Shown here: positions 7,751 through 15,632 of the stretch, piece after piece | How the letters are laid out: every line of letters begins with the position of its first letter | How positions within the stretch are numbered: position 1 is the stretch's first letter | Source of the DNA: Pararhodobacter sp. SW119 | GTDB taxonomy: Bacteria; Pseudomonadota; Alphaproteobacteria; Rhodobacterales; Rhodobacteraceae | DNA length: 64,000 nucleotides | NCBI RefSeq assembly: GCF_017811755.1 | Contig: NZ_JADDJF010000002.1 | Span: 175,679 to 239,678, forward strand | Direction: 5' to 3' | Program-made: the position numbers and the translations under genes | Notes under the pieces: model-generated | Seen by the model: the letters and a program-made list of their open reading frames with translations, nothing else | The model's database searches: none | Told to the model about the DNA's origin: nothing

Positions 7751-8743
7751 TTATTCAGGGAGGTTTGGTCCCCGCGGGGCAAAAGGCAAGGCCAAACGCC
7801 GCGAAACCAGCCGCGACCATCGCGGCGTCGGTGGTTCGGCGAGCAACTCGCGCAGGGCAGGCAGGGTCAGGCGCTCGCGCTCGTGAACCAGGGTCCGGTA
7901 GAGCCGGAAGATACCCGGCCTCAGGTAGACGGACCAGTGGCAGACCCGCAGACCCGCCGGCGCGAGTTCGAAACCCAGCGCCGCAAGCCGGTCGAGCACC
8001 GGCGCATGGTCGATCTGCAGATCGAGCCAGTTCGGCGCCTCGCGCAAGCCCAGGCCAATCGAACGCCCGCGACCGTGCATCGGGATCTGGCTCAGTTCGA
8101 ACAGCATGTCGAAGATGTCGTTTTCGCGCGTGGTCACATTGATGAATTCGGCGCCCTGTCCGGCGGGGGAGTCGATCGCCCGCAACGCGCGCGGGCCCAG
8201 TTCGGCGCCGGCGAGCAGGAAGACGCGACCCAATGCGCCAGCGTGCAGAAGCGGGACCGCCGCGAGCGCAACCCGCGCCCCGAGGCTGTGGGCAAAGAGG
8301 TCCACCGGTCGGTCGGGGGCGGCGCGGCGCACGATCTGCACAAGCCGCGCCAGCGCTTGCGCGGCGGCCTCGGCCTGACGGCTCGCCGCCCAGACACCGC
8401 CGCCGCCGTTCCAGCCGAACCCGATACAGAGCCCCGGACGCGCCGCCGCCTCGGTCGGCGAGGCCGGCGTGAAGCGAAGGTGGCGGGGCCAGGACAGGTA
8501 GCGGCGCGTGGCCTGACCCGAGCGCGGCGCGTAGATCAGGCGATGCGGGTCCACGGCGGCGACGCCAGGCACGTAGCCCATGCCGTGGATCATGATCAGC
8601 ACCGGCGCGCCCGCCGGCAGCCCGACCAGGGCATGACGCACCTGAGCCTCGGGCGAATCCGAGGCGGGGACCCCGATGCAATCGACCGGGGCGGCGGCGC
8701 TGGTCAACCCGAACCGGGTCGCGGTGATCTGAAGAAGCGGCAT
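7751..8743 (-). CDS. alpha/beta hydrolase of unknown substrate
   Basis: A 330-residue cytoplasmic protein with alpha/beta hydrolase features. LIMIHGMGY (about 50-58) gives the oxyanion-hole HG motif, and LFAHSLGARVAL (149-160) is a nucleophile elbow in which Ser153 sits in A-H-S-L-G, so the first Gly of GXSXG is Ala. A GAEL segment and a DHAPVL near residue 260 may supply acid and base. No signal peptide. A second long open frame overlaps this one on the same strand but encodes Arg/Pro-rich low-complexity sequence and is a shadow. Divergent from metZ; followed after 16 nt by the GST gene. Similar proteins occur through Rhodobacterales with no assigned role. Confidence 0.75.
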   Translation of the reverse strand: MPLLQITATRFGLTSAAAPVDCIGVPASDSPEAQVRHALVGLPAGAPVLIMIHGMGYVPGVAAVDPHRLIYAPRSGQATRRYLSWPRHLRFTPASPTEAAARPGLCIGFGWNGGGGVWAASRQAEAAAQALARLVQIVRRAAPDRPVDLFAHSLGARVALAAVPLLHAGALGRVFLLAGAELGPRALRAIDSPAGQGAEFINVTTRENDIFDMLFELSQIPMHGRGRSIGLGLREAPNWLDLQIDHAPVLDRLAALGFELAPAGLRVCHWSVYLRPGIFRLYRTLVHERERLTLPALRELLAEPPTPRWSRLVSRRLALPFAPRGPNLPE

Positions 8744-8894
8744 GTGGCATTCCCGGCGGAAGTTCTGCGCGCAGTCTGCGCGCGGCGCGTTACCTGATGG
8801 TTACGCCGCCGTTGACGCTTGATTGACGTGCCCGCGGCAAGGGGCTAAGCGCGGATTGCGCCACCGCCGCGCAGGGTCTTGAGAGAGTGGGAAG

Positions 8895-10097
8895 ATGCGC
8901 AGCACCGACGGGACGGATGGCAAACCCTGGGCGCCGCGGACGGTCGCCGTGCATGCCGGCGCGCGCCGCAGCCAGTACGGCGAGGTGGCCGAGGCGATCT
9001 ACCTGACGCAGGGCTTTGTCTATCCGACCGCGGAAGCCGCCGAGGCGCGCTTTGTTCAATCCGGGCGCGACGAGTTCATCTATGCGCGCTACGGCAATCC
9101 GACCGTGGCGGCGTTCGAGGACCGGATGGCGGCGCTGGAAGGGACCGAGGACGCCTTTGCCACGGCAAGCGGCATGGCGGCGGTGTCCGGGACGCTGTGC
9201 GCCATGCTGCGCACCGGCGATCACGTCGTCGCGGCGCGGGCGCTGTTCGGATCCTGCATCTACGTGCTGGACGAGGTGCTCAAGCGCTTTGGCGTCGAAG
9301 TGACCTTTGTCGACGGAACCGACCTGGACCAGTGGCGCGCGGCGATCCGGCCCGGCACCAAGGCGGTGTTTCTGGAAAGCGTGTCGAACCCGACGCTGGA
9401 GGTTGTCGACCTGAAGGCGGTCGCGGGACTGGCACAGGCGGTCGGGGCGCTGGTCATTGTCGACAACGTCTTCGCCACGCCGGTTTTTTCCCAGGCGCTG
9501 GCATTGGGGGCCGATGTGGTGATCTACTCGGCAACTAAGCATGTCGACGGTCAGGGGCGCTGCTTGGGCGGCGTGGTTCTGGGCACGCGCGAGTTCATCC
9601 GCGGCACGATCGAGCCCTACATGAAGCATACCGGCAGCGCGATGAGCCCGTTCAACGCCTGGGTCCTGCTGAACGGGCTGACCACGATGGACCTGCGCGT
9701 CCGGGCGCAGGCAAGGACGGCGCAGGAATTGGCACGAGCGCTTGAGGGGCATCCCAAGCTGTCGCGGGTCCTCTTTCCCGCGCTCGAGAGCCATCCGCAA
9801 CACGAGATCGCCTCGGCGCAGATGGGCGGCCCCGGCACGGTGATGGCGCTGGAGGTAGCCGGCGGGAAGGAGGCCGCGTTCCGCTTTCTCAACGCGCTCG
9901 GCGTCGTGCTGATCTCGAACAACCTGGGGGATGCGCGCAGCATCGCCACCCATCCCGCGACCACGACCCACCAGCGCCTGCCCGACACGCAGAAAGCGGA
10001 GTTGGGGATTACCGAGGGGTTGATACGGCTGAGCGTCGGGCTGGAGGATGCGGCGGACCTGCTGGCCGACCTGACCGCAGCTTTGGACGCGGCCTGA
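8895..10097 (+). CDS. metZ: O-succinylhomoserine sulfhydrylase
   Basis: A 400-residue PLP enzyme of the Cys/Met metabolism family that makes homocysteine directly from O-succinylhomoserine and sulfide. The Schiff-base lysine is K215 in YSATKHVDGQGR; the variant HVDGQGR and the GFVYPTAEAAEARF segment favour MetZ over cystathionine gamma-synthase or cystathionine lyases. YARYGNPT and ATASGMAAV bind PLP phosphate. Length is normal. The ATG at 8895 follows GAGAGTGGGAAG. It is monocistronic, ending at a strong stem-loop before convergent ctrA. The 150-nt leader was inspected for a SAM-II riboswitch, which alphaproteobacterial met genes often have; no convincing match was seen. Confidence 0.95.
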   Translation: MRSTDGTDGKPWAPRTVAVHAGARRSQYGEVAEAIYLTQGFVYPTAEAAEARFVQSGRDEFIYARYGNPTVAAFEDRMAALEGTEDAFATASGMAAVSGTLCAMLRTGDHVVAARALFGSCIYVLDEVLKRFGVEVTFVDGTDLDQWRAAIRPGTKAVFLESVSNPTLEVVDLKAVAGLAQAVGALVIVDNVFATPVFSQALALGADVVIYSATKHVDGQGRCLGGVVLGTREFIRGTIEPYMKHTGSAMSPFNAWVLLNGLTTMDLRVRAQARTAQELARALEGHPKLSRVLFPALESHPQHEIASAQMGGPGTVMALEVAGGKEAAFRFLNALGVVLISNNLGDARSIATHPATTTHQRLPDTQKAELGITEGLIRLSVGLEDAADLLADLTAALDAA

Positions 10098-10170
10098 GCC
10101 GGACGAGGACGACGCCGGGAGTCTCCGCGTGATGAGGGCGGCTTTCGGCGCCACAATCCGGGCAGGGAAA

Positions 10171-10206
10171 CGTCAAGGGCGCGTCCGGCTGGACGCGCCC
10201 CTGACG
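10171..10206. terminator. strong hairpin between convergent metZ and ctrA
   Basis: A near-perfect inverted repeat: CGTCA then GGGCGCGTCC, loop GGCT, then GGACGCGCCC and TGACG, giving a 15-bp stem with one or two bulges. It sits between the converging 3' ends of metZ and ctrA and can form in transcripts from either side. There is no T-run on either strand, so it may act as a 3' stability element or a bidirectional transcription block rather than a textbook intrinsic terminator. Confidence 0.7.
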
Positions 10207-10259
10207 TTCGAAAGGTTATCGGCGGCCCGTGGCTGATGGTCAGGGACCGTCGCGCGCGT

Positions 10260-10973
10260 TCAGGCGCTGATCGCGCGCGGGGCCTTGTCCTGGGTGCGGA
10301 CCGGGTCGCGCAGCACGTACCCGCGCCCCCAGACGGTTTCGATGTAGTTGTCGCCGCCCGTGGCTTCCGCCAGCTTCTTGCGCAGCTTGCAGATGAAGAC
10401 GTCGATGATCTTCAACTCGGGCTCGTCCATGCCGCCGTAGAGATGGTTCAGGAACATCTCCTTGGTCAGGGTCGTGCCCTTGCGCAGGCTGAGAAGCTCC
10501 AGCATCTGGTATTCCTTGCCGGTCAGATGCACCGTGTCGCCTTCGGCATCGACCGTCTTCGCATCCAGATTGACCGCGATCTTTCCGGTATGGATGATCG
10601 ACTGGGCGTGGCCCTGGCTGCGACGAATGATCGCATGGATGCGGGCGACGAGTTCGTCGCGATGGAACGGCTTGGTCAGGTAGTCGTCCGCGCCGCTGCC
10701 GAACCCCTTGAGCTTGGTGTCGGTGCTGTCTTCGCCGGTCAGGATCAGGATCGGCGTGTCGATGCGTGCCAGCCGGATCTGGCGCAGCACGTCCAGCCCC
10801 GTCATGTCCGGCAGGTTGAGGTCCAGAAGGATCAGGTCGTAGTCATAGAGCTTGCCCAGCTCGACCGCTTCCTCTCCCATGTCCGTACAATAAACGTTGA
10901 AATTGGCATGAGTCAGCATCAGTTCGATGCTGCGTGCCGTCGTCGGGTCATCCTCGACTAGCAAAATGCGCAT
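10260..10973 (-). CDS. ctrA: cell-cycle response regulator CtrA
   Basis: A 237-residue OmpR-family response regulator. The receiver domain has acidic residues ED at 7-8, phospho-acceptor D51 in [13 protein letters not shown] and Lys in DDYLTKPFH. The winged-helix DNA-binding domain includes [32 protein letters not shown] and KLRKKLAE, essentially invariant in alphaproteobacterial CtrA. In Rhodobacterales CtrA is usually not essential and controls motility, gene transfer agent and related functions downstream of the CckA-ChpT phosphorelay. The tail ends in small residues, unlike the AA degradation tag of Caulobacter, though SA is close. A CtrA-like box lies in its own upstream region, suggesting autoregulation. 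Confidence 0.98.
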   Translation of the reverse strand: MRILLVEDDPTTARSIELMLTHANFNVYCTDMGEEAVELGKLYDYDLILLDLNLPDMTGLDVLRQIRLARIDTPILILTGEDSTDTKLKGFGSGADDYLTKPFHRDELVARIHAIIRRSQGHAQSIIHTGKIAVNLDAKTVDAEGDTVHLTGKEYQMLELLSLRKGTTLTKEMFLNHLYGGMDEPELKIIDVFICKLRKKLAEATGGDNYIETVWGRGYVLRDPVRTQDKAPRAISA

Positions 10974-11024
10974 GGATAGGGCTCCGCGTTAACCTTGGCT
11001 CGGGCTATGTTTGAACAATGTTCG

Positions 11025-11039
11025 TTAACGCCCGGTTAC
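11025..11039. promoter_or_regulatory. candidate CtrA box upstream of ctrA
   Basis: TTAA at 11025-11028, seven bases (CGCCCGG), then TTAC at 11036-11039. The CtrA consensus is TTAA-N7-TTAA, so one base differs. It lies about 50 bp upstream of the ctrA start and just past the sciP stop, where an autoregulatory site is expected by analogy with Caulobacter. A lone TTAACC also occurs at about 10989. Binding not shown. Confidence 0.45.
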
Positions 11040-11066
11040 CGTGCGGATGACCCATACACACTCTAC

Positions 11067-11345
11067 CTATAGTTGTCTATATCTTTGTAGCGCCGTGACT
11101 TTCAACGCATCGAGACCGTGATCGTGAACGGCGCGGCGCCAGGCCTCGAACTCTTCCTCGCTCAGGGAGTAGCGTTCCATCGCTTCTTTCATGGTTATCA
11201 GGCCCGCTTCCACGGCCTTGACGACAACCGCCTTTCGGCTGGCCACCCATCGACGCGTCTTCTGCGGCGGCAGATCGGCACGCGTCAGAACGGTCCCATC
11301 CGCCAGCTTCACGGCCCGCGGGCCGTCTATCTTTTTCAGGTACAT
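11067..11345 (-). CDS. sciP: CtrA inhibitor SciP (DUF1153 family)
   Basis: A 92-residue DUF1153 protein. In Caulobacter SciP binds CtrA and blocks its recruitment of RNA polymerase, and it also contacts DNA through a helix-turn-helix. The family signature is present: LADGTVLTRADLPP, TRRWVASRKAVVVKAVEAGLI, AMERYSLSEEEFEAWRRA and HDHGLDALKVTALQRYR. The ATG at 11345 gives the usual family length; longer upstream frames run into the intergenic region. It is immediately upstream of ctrA on the same strand (93-nt gap), the usual Rhodobacterales arrangement, and divergent from mnmA. Confidence 0.93.
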   Translation of the reverse strand: MYLKKIDGPRAVKLADGTVLTRADLPPQKTRRWVASRKAVVVKAVEAGLITMKEAMERYSLSEEEFEAWRRAVHDHGLDALKVTALQRYRQL

Positions 11346-11502
11346 GTCACACACCCCAACTTTATCCCGCTGAAAGGGTGCCCCCGGTTCTTTAATGCCG
11401 GGTTTAGCAACACGGCCCCGAGGGGTTGAGAACGTCTCGAATTTTCTTATATTCGCGCGAGTTTCTGAAACCCTTGCCCAACTCCTTCGACGGGATCTGC
11501 CC

Positions 11503-12642
11503 ATGGCGCGCGATCTTGCGCTCAATTCGCTCGGCTTTGCCAAACCGGCCTCGGAAACGCGCGTTCTGGTCGCCATGTCCGGGGGCGTGGACAGTTCCGT
11601 CGTCGCGGCGGAACTGGCGGGCCAAGGCTACGACGTGATCGGCGTCACGCTGCAGCTTTACGATCATGGCGCGGCTCTGGCCAAAAAGGGCGCCTGCTGC
11701 GCAGGGCGTGACATCCACGATGCCCGCCGCGTGGCCGAGGAACTGGGATTCCCGCACTACGTGCTGGACTACGAAAACACGTTTCGCGAAGCGGTGATCG
11801 ACGAATTCGCGGATGCGTACCTGGCGGGCGCCACGCCGGTTCCCTGCATTCGCTGCAACGAACGCGTGAAGTTTCGCGATCTTCTGGAAACGGCGCGCGA
11901 GCTGGAGGCCGATTGCATGGCGACCGGCCATTACATCCAGCGCAGGATGGGCCCGCAGGGGGCGGAGTTGCACATGGCGGCCGATCCCGCGCGCGACCAG
12001 TCGTATTTCCTGTTTTCGACGACTGCCAAGCAACTCGACTATCTGCGCTTTCCGCTGGGCCACCTGCGTTCGAAATCCGAGACGCGGGCGCTCGCCGCTA
12101 AGCACGGGCTTTCGGTCGCCGACAAGCCCGACAGCCAGGACATCTGCTTCGTGCCGAACGGCAACTACGCCGCGGTTATCGAGAAGCTGCGCCCGGGCGC
12201 GGCCGATCCGGGCGAGATCGTGGACATGGACGGCAATGTTCTGGGCCGGCATCGCGGCGTGATCCATTATACCATCGGCCAGCGCCGGGGCCTTGGCATC
12301 GGCGGCCTTGCCGATCCGCTCTATGTCGTCCGGCTGGACCCGGAGTCGCGGCGCGTCGTCGTCGGCCCGAAAGAGGCGTTGCGCGCGCGCCGCGTTCCGG
12401 TGCGTGAAATCAACTGGCTGGGCGATGCGCCCTTCGACAGCCGCGACGAATGGACGCTTTCGGTGCGCATCCGGTCCACACGACCGCCGTCCGAGGCCGT
12501 TGTGCGCCCGACCGGGCCCACGAGTGCCGAGGTCGAGTTGCTGAACGCCGAAGAAGGCGTGAGCCCGGGGCAGGCTTGTGTGTTCTATGAATCCGGGGGC
12601 AGCCGGGTTTTTGGTGGCGGCTGGATCTGGCGCGCAGACTGA
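11503..12642 (+). CDS. mnmA: tRNA-specific 2-thiouridylase MnmA
   Basis: A 379-residue enzyme that thiolates U34 in the wobble position of tRNAs for Lys, Glu and Gln. The PP-loop is [13 protein letters not shown] (about residues 20-32). The two catalytic cysteines are seen in [14 protein letters not shown] and in the DICFV region of [21 protein letters not shown] is a lineage-typical insert. A C-terminal beta-barrel domain with PGQACVFYE follows. The start [15 protein letters not shown] at 11503 is chosen for homology to other Rhodobacterales MnmA, since the ribosome site (GGGA) is weak and the longer frame overlaps the sciP promoter. Divergent from sciP. Confidence 0.96.
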   Translation: MARDLALNSLGFAKPASETRVLVAMSGGVDSSVVAAELAGQGYDVIGVTLQLYDHGAALAKKGACCAGRDIHDARRVAEELGFPHYVLDYENTFREAVIDEFADAYLAGATPVPCIRCNERVKFRDLLETARELEADCMATGHYIQRRMGPQGAELHMAADPARDQSYFLFSTTAKQLDYLRFPLGHLRSKSETRALAAKHGLSVADKPDSQDICFVPNGNYAAVIEKLRPGAADPGEIVDMDGNVLGRHRGVIHYTIGQRRGLGIGGLADPLYVVRLDPESRRVVVGPKEALRARRVPVREINWLGDAPFDSRDEWTLSVRIRSTRPPSEAVVRPTGPTSAEVELLNAEEGVSPGQACVFYESGGSRVFGGGWIWRAD

Positions 12643-12777
12643 GCGTGCGTGCGGCAGTGTCGATCCTGGAACGGACGCGGCGCAACGGCAAATAGACTTT
12701 TCGAAACAGCCGCTTTCAGCACCCTGTTAACTGTTCGCTGAGATGCTGGCGACGATTCGATTGGGATCGACCTTCGC

Positions 12778-13899
12778 ATGACGCTCTCGCTGCCACAGAT
12801 CAAGTCCGGGCCGCCGCCCGAACCCGCCCGCCCTGCCCACGCGGCGGGCGGTCATCTTCCGACGCACGCCACCAGCCCCCGCGGGCGCCGCATCCCGGTG
12901 CTGCGCGGTCCGCAGAAGGCCGCGATTCTGGTCCGCCTGCTGATCGCGCAGGGCGCCGAGATCAACCTTGCCGCGCTACCCGACGAGATGCAGACCGCGC
13001 TGACCGAGCAGCTTGCCGAAATGCGGCTTGTCGACCGCGATACGATGGAAGCCGTCATCAGCGAGTTCATCGAGACGCTAGAGCAGATCGGCCTCAGCTT
13101 TGCAGGGGGAATTGACGGCGCGATCAAGGCGCTTGACGGAAAACTCAGCCCCGCGGCGGTACGGCGTTTGCGCGAACTTGCCGCCGGGCGCGGATCGGCC
13201 GATCCCTGGGAACGCCTTGCCGCCGCCGAACTGGACGAACTGACGGAACTTTTGCAGCCGGAAAGCGCCGAGGTGGCAGCGGTGGCACTGTCGAAGCTGA
13301 CGGTGAAGAAAGCGGCCGCGCTGCTGGAACGCATGCCCGGCGAACGGGCGCGGCGGGTCGCCTATGCGATTTCGCTGACCGGCGGGATTGCACCCCAGAC
13401 GGTCACACGGATCGGCAAGTCACTTGCGCTGCAACTGGACCAGCGCCCGCCCCGCGCTTTCGAGGCGCCGCCGAGCGACCGGGTGGGCGCGATCCTGAAC
13501 CTGGCGACGTCGCAGATCCGCGACCGGCTTCTGGCCGAACTCGATGAAGAGGATCAGGGCTTTGCCGCGGGCGTGCGCAAGGCGATCTTCACCTTCGGCC
13601 ATATTCATTCCCGCCTTCAGCCAAGAGACGTGCCGCGCGTGCTGCGCGATGTCCCGCAGCCCGAACTGATCTCGGCCCTGGCCGCCGCCCTGGGCGCAGG
13701 CGAGACGAACGAGGCCAAGTCGGCCGAGTTCCTGCTGGCGAACATGTCGCAGAGAATGGCCGCCACCTTGCGCGAAGAGGCCGAAGCGCTTGGCCCGGTA
13801 AAGGCGTCGGTCGCGGAGGCGGCGATGGCGGCGGTGGCGGATGCGGTGCGCGGACTGCTCGATGCCGGCGAGATCACGCTGGTCGATCAGGACGACTGA
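12778..13899 (+). CDS. fliG: flagellar motor switch protein FliG
   Basis: A 373-residue FliG. An N-terminal extension of about 40 Pro-rich residues precedes FliG-N (GPQKAAILVRLL), followed by the middle and C-terminal domains. The last 110 residues contain IFTFGHIHSRLQPRDVPRVLRDV and LLANMSQRMAATLREEAEALGPVK, which align with the torque helix of E. coli FliG. The key charges R281, D288, D289 and R297 correspond here to R, E, E and K, so charge is conserved and the protein should be functional. No other flagellar gene is in the window. Its 3' end overlaps convergent hflX by 13 nt. CtrA, which commonly controls flagellar genes in this order, is encoded 1.8 kb away. Confidence 0.88.
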   Translation: MTLSLPQIKSGPPPEPARPAHAAGGHLPTHATSPRGRRIPVLRGPQKAAILVRLLIAQGAEINLAALPDEMQTALTEQLAEMRLVDRDTMEAVISEFIETLEQIGLSFAGGIDGAIKALDGKLSPAAVRRLRELAAGRGSADPWERLAAAELDELTELLQPESAEVAAVALSKLTVKKAAALLERMPGERARRVAYAISLTGGIAPQTVTRIGKSLALQLDQRPPRAFEAPPSDRVGAILNLATSQIRDRLLAELDEEDQGFAAGVRKAIFTFGHIHSRLQPRDVPRVLRDVPQPELISALAAALGAGETNEAKSAEFLLANMSQRMAATLREEAEALGPVKASVAEAAMAAVADAVRGLLDAGEITLVDQDD

Positions 13900-15218
13900 G
13901 GGCCGTCGGTTTCGGCTTCAGGGTCCGACAGCAGCGATTCGAAACGACGCCGCTGCGCCGCCGTCCAGTGGACGGTCAACCGAATACCCGCGTCCTCCGG
14001 GGCTTCGTCCTGCACGATCCCCTCGGAATAGAGCCAGGCGCGGGCGCGGCCTTCGTCATAGGGCAGGACCAGCTCTGCGGTGGTCCGTTCGGCATCGAGT
14101 GCCCGCGTGACCGCGGCAAAAACGGCATTGAGCCCCTGCCCCGTCAACGCCGACCCTGGAAAGACGCCGTCGCGCCGGGCGGCGATGGTCAGGCGCGGAT
14201 CGTCCGCTGGCAGCAGATCGGCCTTGTTCCACATCTCGATGCGCGGCGTGCTTTCGGCGACGCCGAGCGCGCCCAGGATCGCCTCGACATCGGTCGCCTG
14301 CGCCTCGGTTTCGGGATGCGCGATATCGCGGACATGGACGATCAGGTCGGCCTCCAGCACCTCCTCCAGCGTGGCGCGGAAGGCGGCGACCAGTTGTGTC
14401 GGCAGATCCGAGATGAAGCCAACGGTGTCGGACAGGATCACCTGAAGCCCGCCGGGCAGTTGAACCGCGCGCATGGTGGGGTCGAGCGTGGCGAAAAGCA
14501 TGTCCTTCGCCATCACCCTGGCCCCGGTCATCCGGTTGAACAGCGTCGACTTGCCGGCGTTCGTATAGCCGACGAGGGCAACCACCGGATAGGGCACCCG
14601 GCGACGCGCGGCGCGGTGCAGCTCGCGCGTTCTGGCGACCTTTTCCAACTGCTTGCGCAGGCGCACGATCTGGGTGTCGATGGCGCGGCGATCCGCCTCG
14701 ATCTGGGTTTCACCGGGGCCGCCGACAAAGCCCAGCCCGCCGCGTTGACGCTCCAGGTGGGTCCATGCGCGCACCAGCCGCGTGCGCTGATAGCTGAGTG
14801 CGGCAAGCTCGACCTGCAGCACGCCTTCACGGGTGCGCGCCCGGTCGGCAAAGATCTCCAGGATCAAGCCGGTCCGGTCCAGCAGCTTCACCTTCCAGTC
14901 GCGCTCCAGATTGCGCTGCTGGACGGGACTGACCGGGCCGTCGATGAGAACCAGCTCGATCTCCTCGCCCTCGATCCGGGATTTCAGTTCATCCAGCTTG
15001 CCCGACCCGAAAAGCTTGCCGGGATGCGCGCGCGGCAGACGCACGACCTGCCCGCCCGCCAGTTCGATCCCGGGCAGGGCCTGAGCAAGCGCCATCGCTT
15101 CGGACAAGGCGGCATCCGGTGAACGCGACACCTGCTCGCCACGGATCTCGGGATGAAGCACCAGGGCGCGAGTCGGCCTCTTGCCGCCAGCCCCGTCGAG
15201 TTCGGACACGTCGATCAT
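13887..15218 (-). CDS. hflX: ribosome-associated GTPase HflX
   Basis: A 443-residue GTPase that splits stalled or stressed 70S ribosomes. The N-terminal HflX domain contains HPGKLFGSGKLDEL and the glycine-rich linker GGLGFVGGPGETQIEADRR (about 160-178). The G domain has G1 GYTNAGKST (217-225), G3 DTVGFI and G4 NKAD. The C-terminal domain is complete. The stop at 13887 overlaps the end of convergent fliG by 13 nt. It follows hfq by 22 nt, the usual hfq-hflX pair, here at the end of the ntr-trk gene string. Confidence 0.97.
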   Translation of the reverse strand: MIDVSELDGAGGKRPTRALVLHPEIRGEQVSRSPDAALSEAMALAQALPGIELAGGQVVRLPRAHPGKLFGSGKLDELKSRIEGEEIELVLIDGPVSPVQQRNLERDWKVKLLDRTGLILEIFADRARTREGVLQVELAALSYQRTRLVRAWTHLERQRGGLGFVGGPGETQIEADRRAIDTQIVRLRKQLEKVARTRELHRAARRRVPYPVVALVGYTNAGKSTLFNRMTGARVMAKDMLFATLDPTMRAVQLPGGLQVILSDTVGFISDLPTQLVAAFRATLEEVLEADLIVHVRDIAHPETEAQATDVEAILGALGVAESTPRIEMWNKADLLPADDPRLTIAARRDGVFPGSALTGQGLNAVFAAVTRALDAERTTAELVLPYDEGRARAWLYSEGIVQDEAPEDAGIRLTVHWTAAQRRRFESLLSDPEAETDGPQSS

Positions 15219-15240
15219 CGCATCGGGCGTCGCGGCAGGC

Positions 15241-15474
15241 TCACTCGTCGCCCGTATAGAGGTTGATCGGCTGCCCCGGCATGACGGTCGAAATCGCGTG
15301 CTTGTACACCAACTGGCTCTGCCCTTCGCGGCGCAGAAGGACGCAGAAATTGTCGAACCATGTGATGACGCCCAGGAGCTTCACCCCGTTGATCAGGAAT
15401 ATCGTGACCGGAACCTTGTTCTTGCGAACGTGATTGAGAAATGCGTCTTGAAGATTCTGTTTGTCGTTGGCCAT
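15241..15474 (-). CDS. hfq: RNA chaperone Hfq
   Basis: A 77-residue Sm-like hexameric RNA chaperone that supports sRNA-mRNA pairing. Sm1 ([21 protein letters not shown]) and Sm2 ([10 protein letters not shown]) are intact; [13 protein letters not shown] supplies the proximal-face Gln and the N-terminal helix, and the tail is very short, as in other alphaproteobacteria. It is separated from trkH by about 160 nt that contain an 8-bp hairpin and an A9 tract (see the leader entry), so it may have its own promoter. hflX follows 22 nt downstream. Confidence 0.98.
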   Translation of the reverse strand: MANDKQNLQDAFLNHVRKNKVPVTIFLINGVKLLGVITWFDNFCVLLRREGQSQLVYKHAISTVMPGQPINLYTGDE

Positions 15475-15484
15475 CGCTTTTGCC

Positions 15485-15523
15485 TTTTTTTTTCGTGGCC
15501 TGCGTCAATAGGCGCTGACGCAG
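15485..15523 (-). promoter_or_regulatory. hfq 5' leader hairpin and A9 tract
   Basis: Read on the coding strand, the leader has stem CTGCGTCA, an 8-nt loop and TGACGCAG (15523 to 15500), then GCCACG and nine consecutive A (15493 to 15485), about 10 nt before the hfq ATG. Such a run of A is exceptional in this GC-rich genome. A-rich single strands are ligands for the distal face of Hfq, so the layout could support autoregulation. This is inference from position and sequence only. The gap shows no other structure. Confidence 0.4.
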
Positions 15524-15632
15524 CGTTCCCCCCGGCAGCGGAGTATGGAGTGGCTTTCTCGATCTTTCCAGCCTAAAAACCGTCGTTTGATCCTCCACAC
15601 GCCACCAATTGGGCCTTGAACTGCAGGTTGCA

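Noticed and set aside
7755..8750. Second 331-codon frame overlapping the alpha/beta hydrolase on the same strand
   Set aside because: Arg/Ala/Gly-rich low-complexity product with no motif; the overlapping frame has HG and AHSLG hydrolase motifs.
8811..8894. Possible SAM-II riboswitch in the metZ leader (TTGATTGACG and GGGGCTAAGCG segments)
   Set aside because: SAM-II is common upstream of alphaproteobacterial met genes and short pieces look similar, but the expected order of stem P1, loop and downstream GCUAAA cannot be laid out here: the CGCTT/AAGCG pairing places GCTAA inside the stem. A covariance search with the SAM-II, SAM-V and SAM/SAH models would decide.
13887..13899. Annotation error at the fliG/hflX overlap
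   Set aside because: Both stop codons read cleanly and both C-termini fit their families; a 13-nt convergent overlap is also matched by 16 nt at pncC/ratA and 4 nt at 44134-44137.
15484..15524. Intrinsic terminator between trkH and hfq
   Set aside because: On the transcribed strand the hairpin is followed by A9 rather than T, so it cannot act as a normal intrinsic terminator for the trk transcript.
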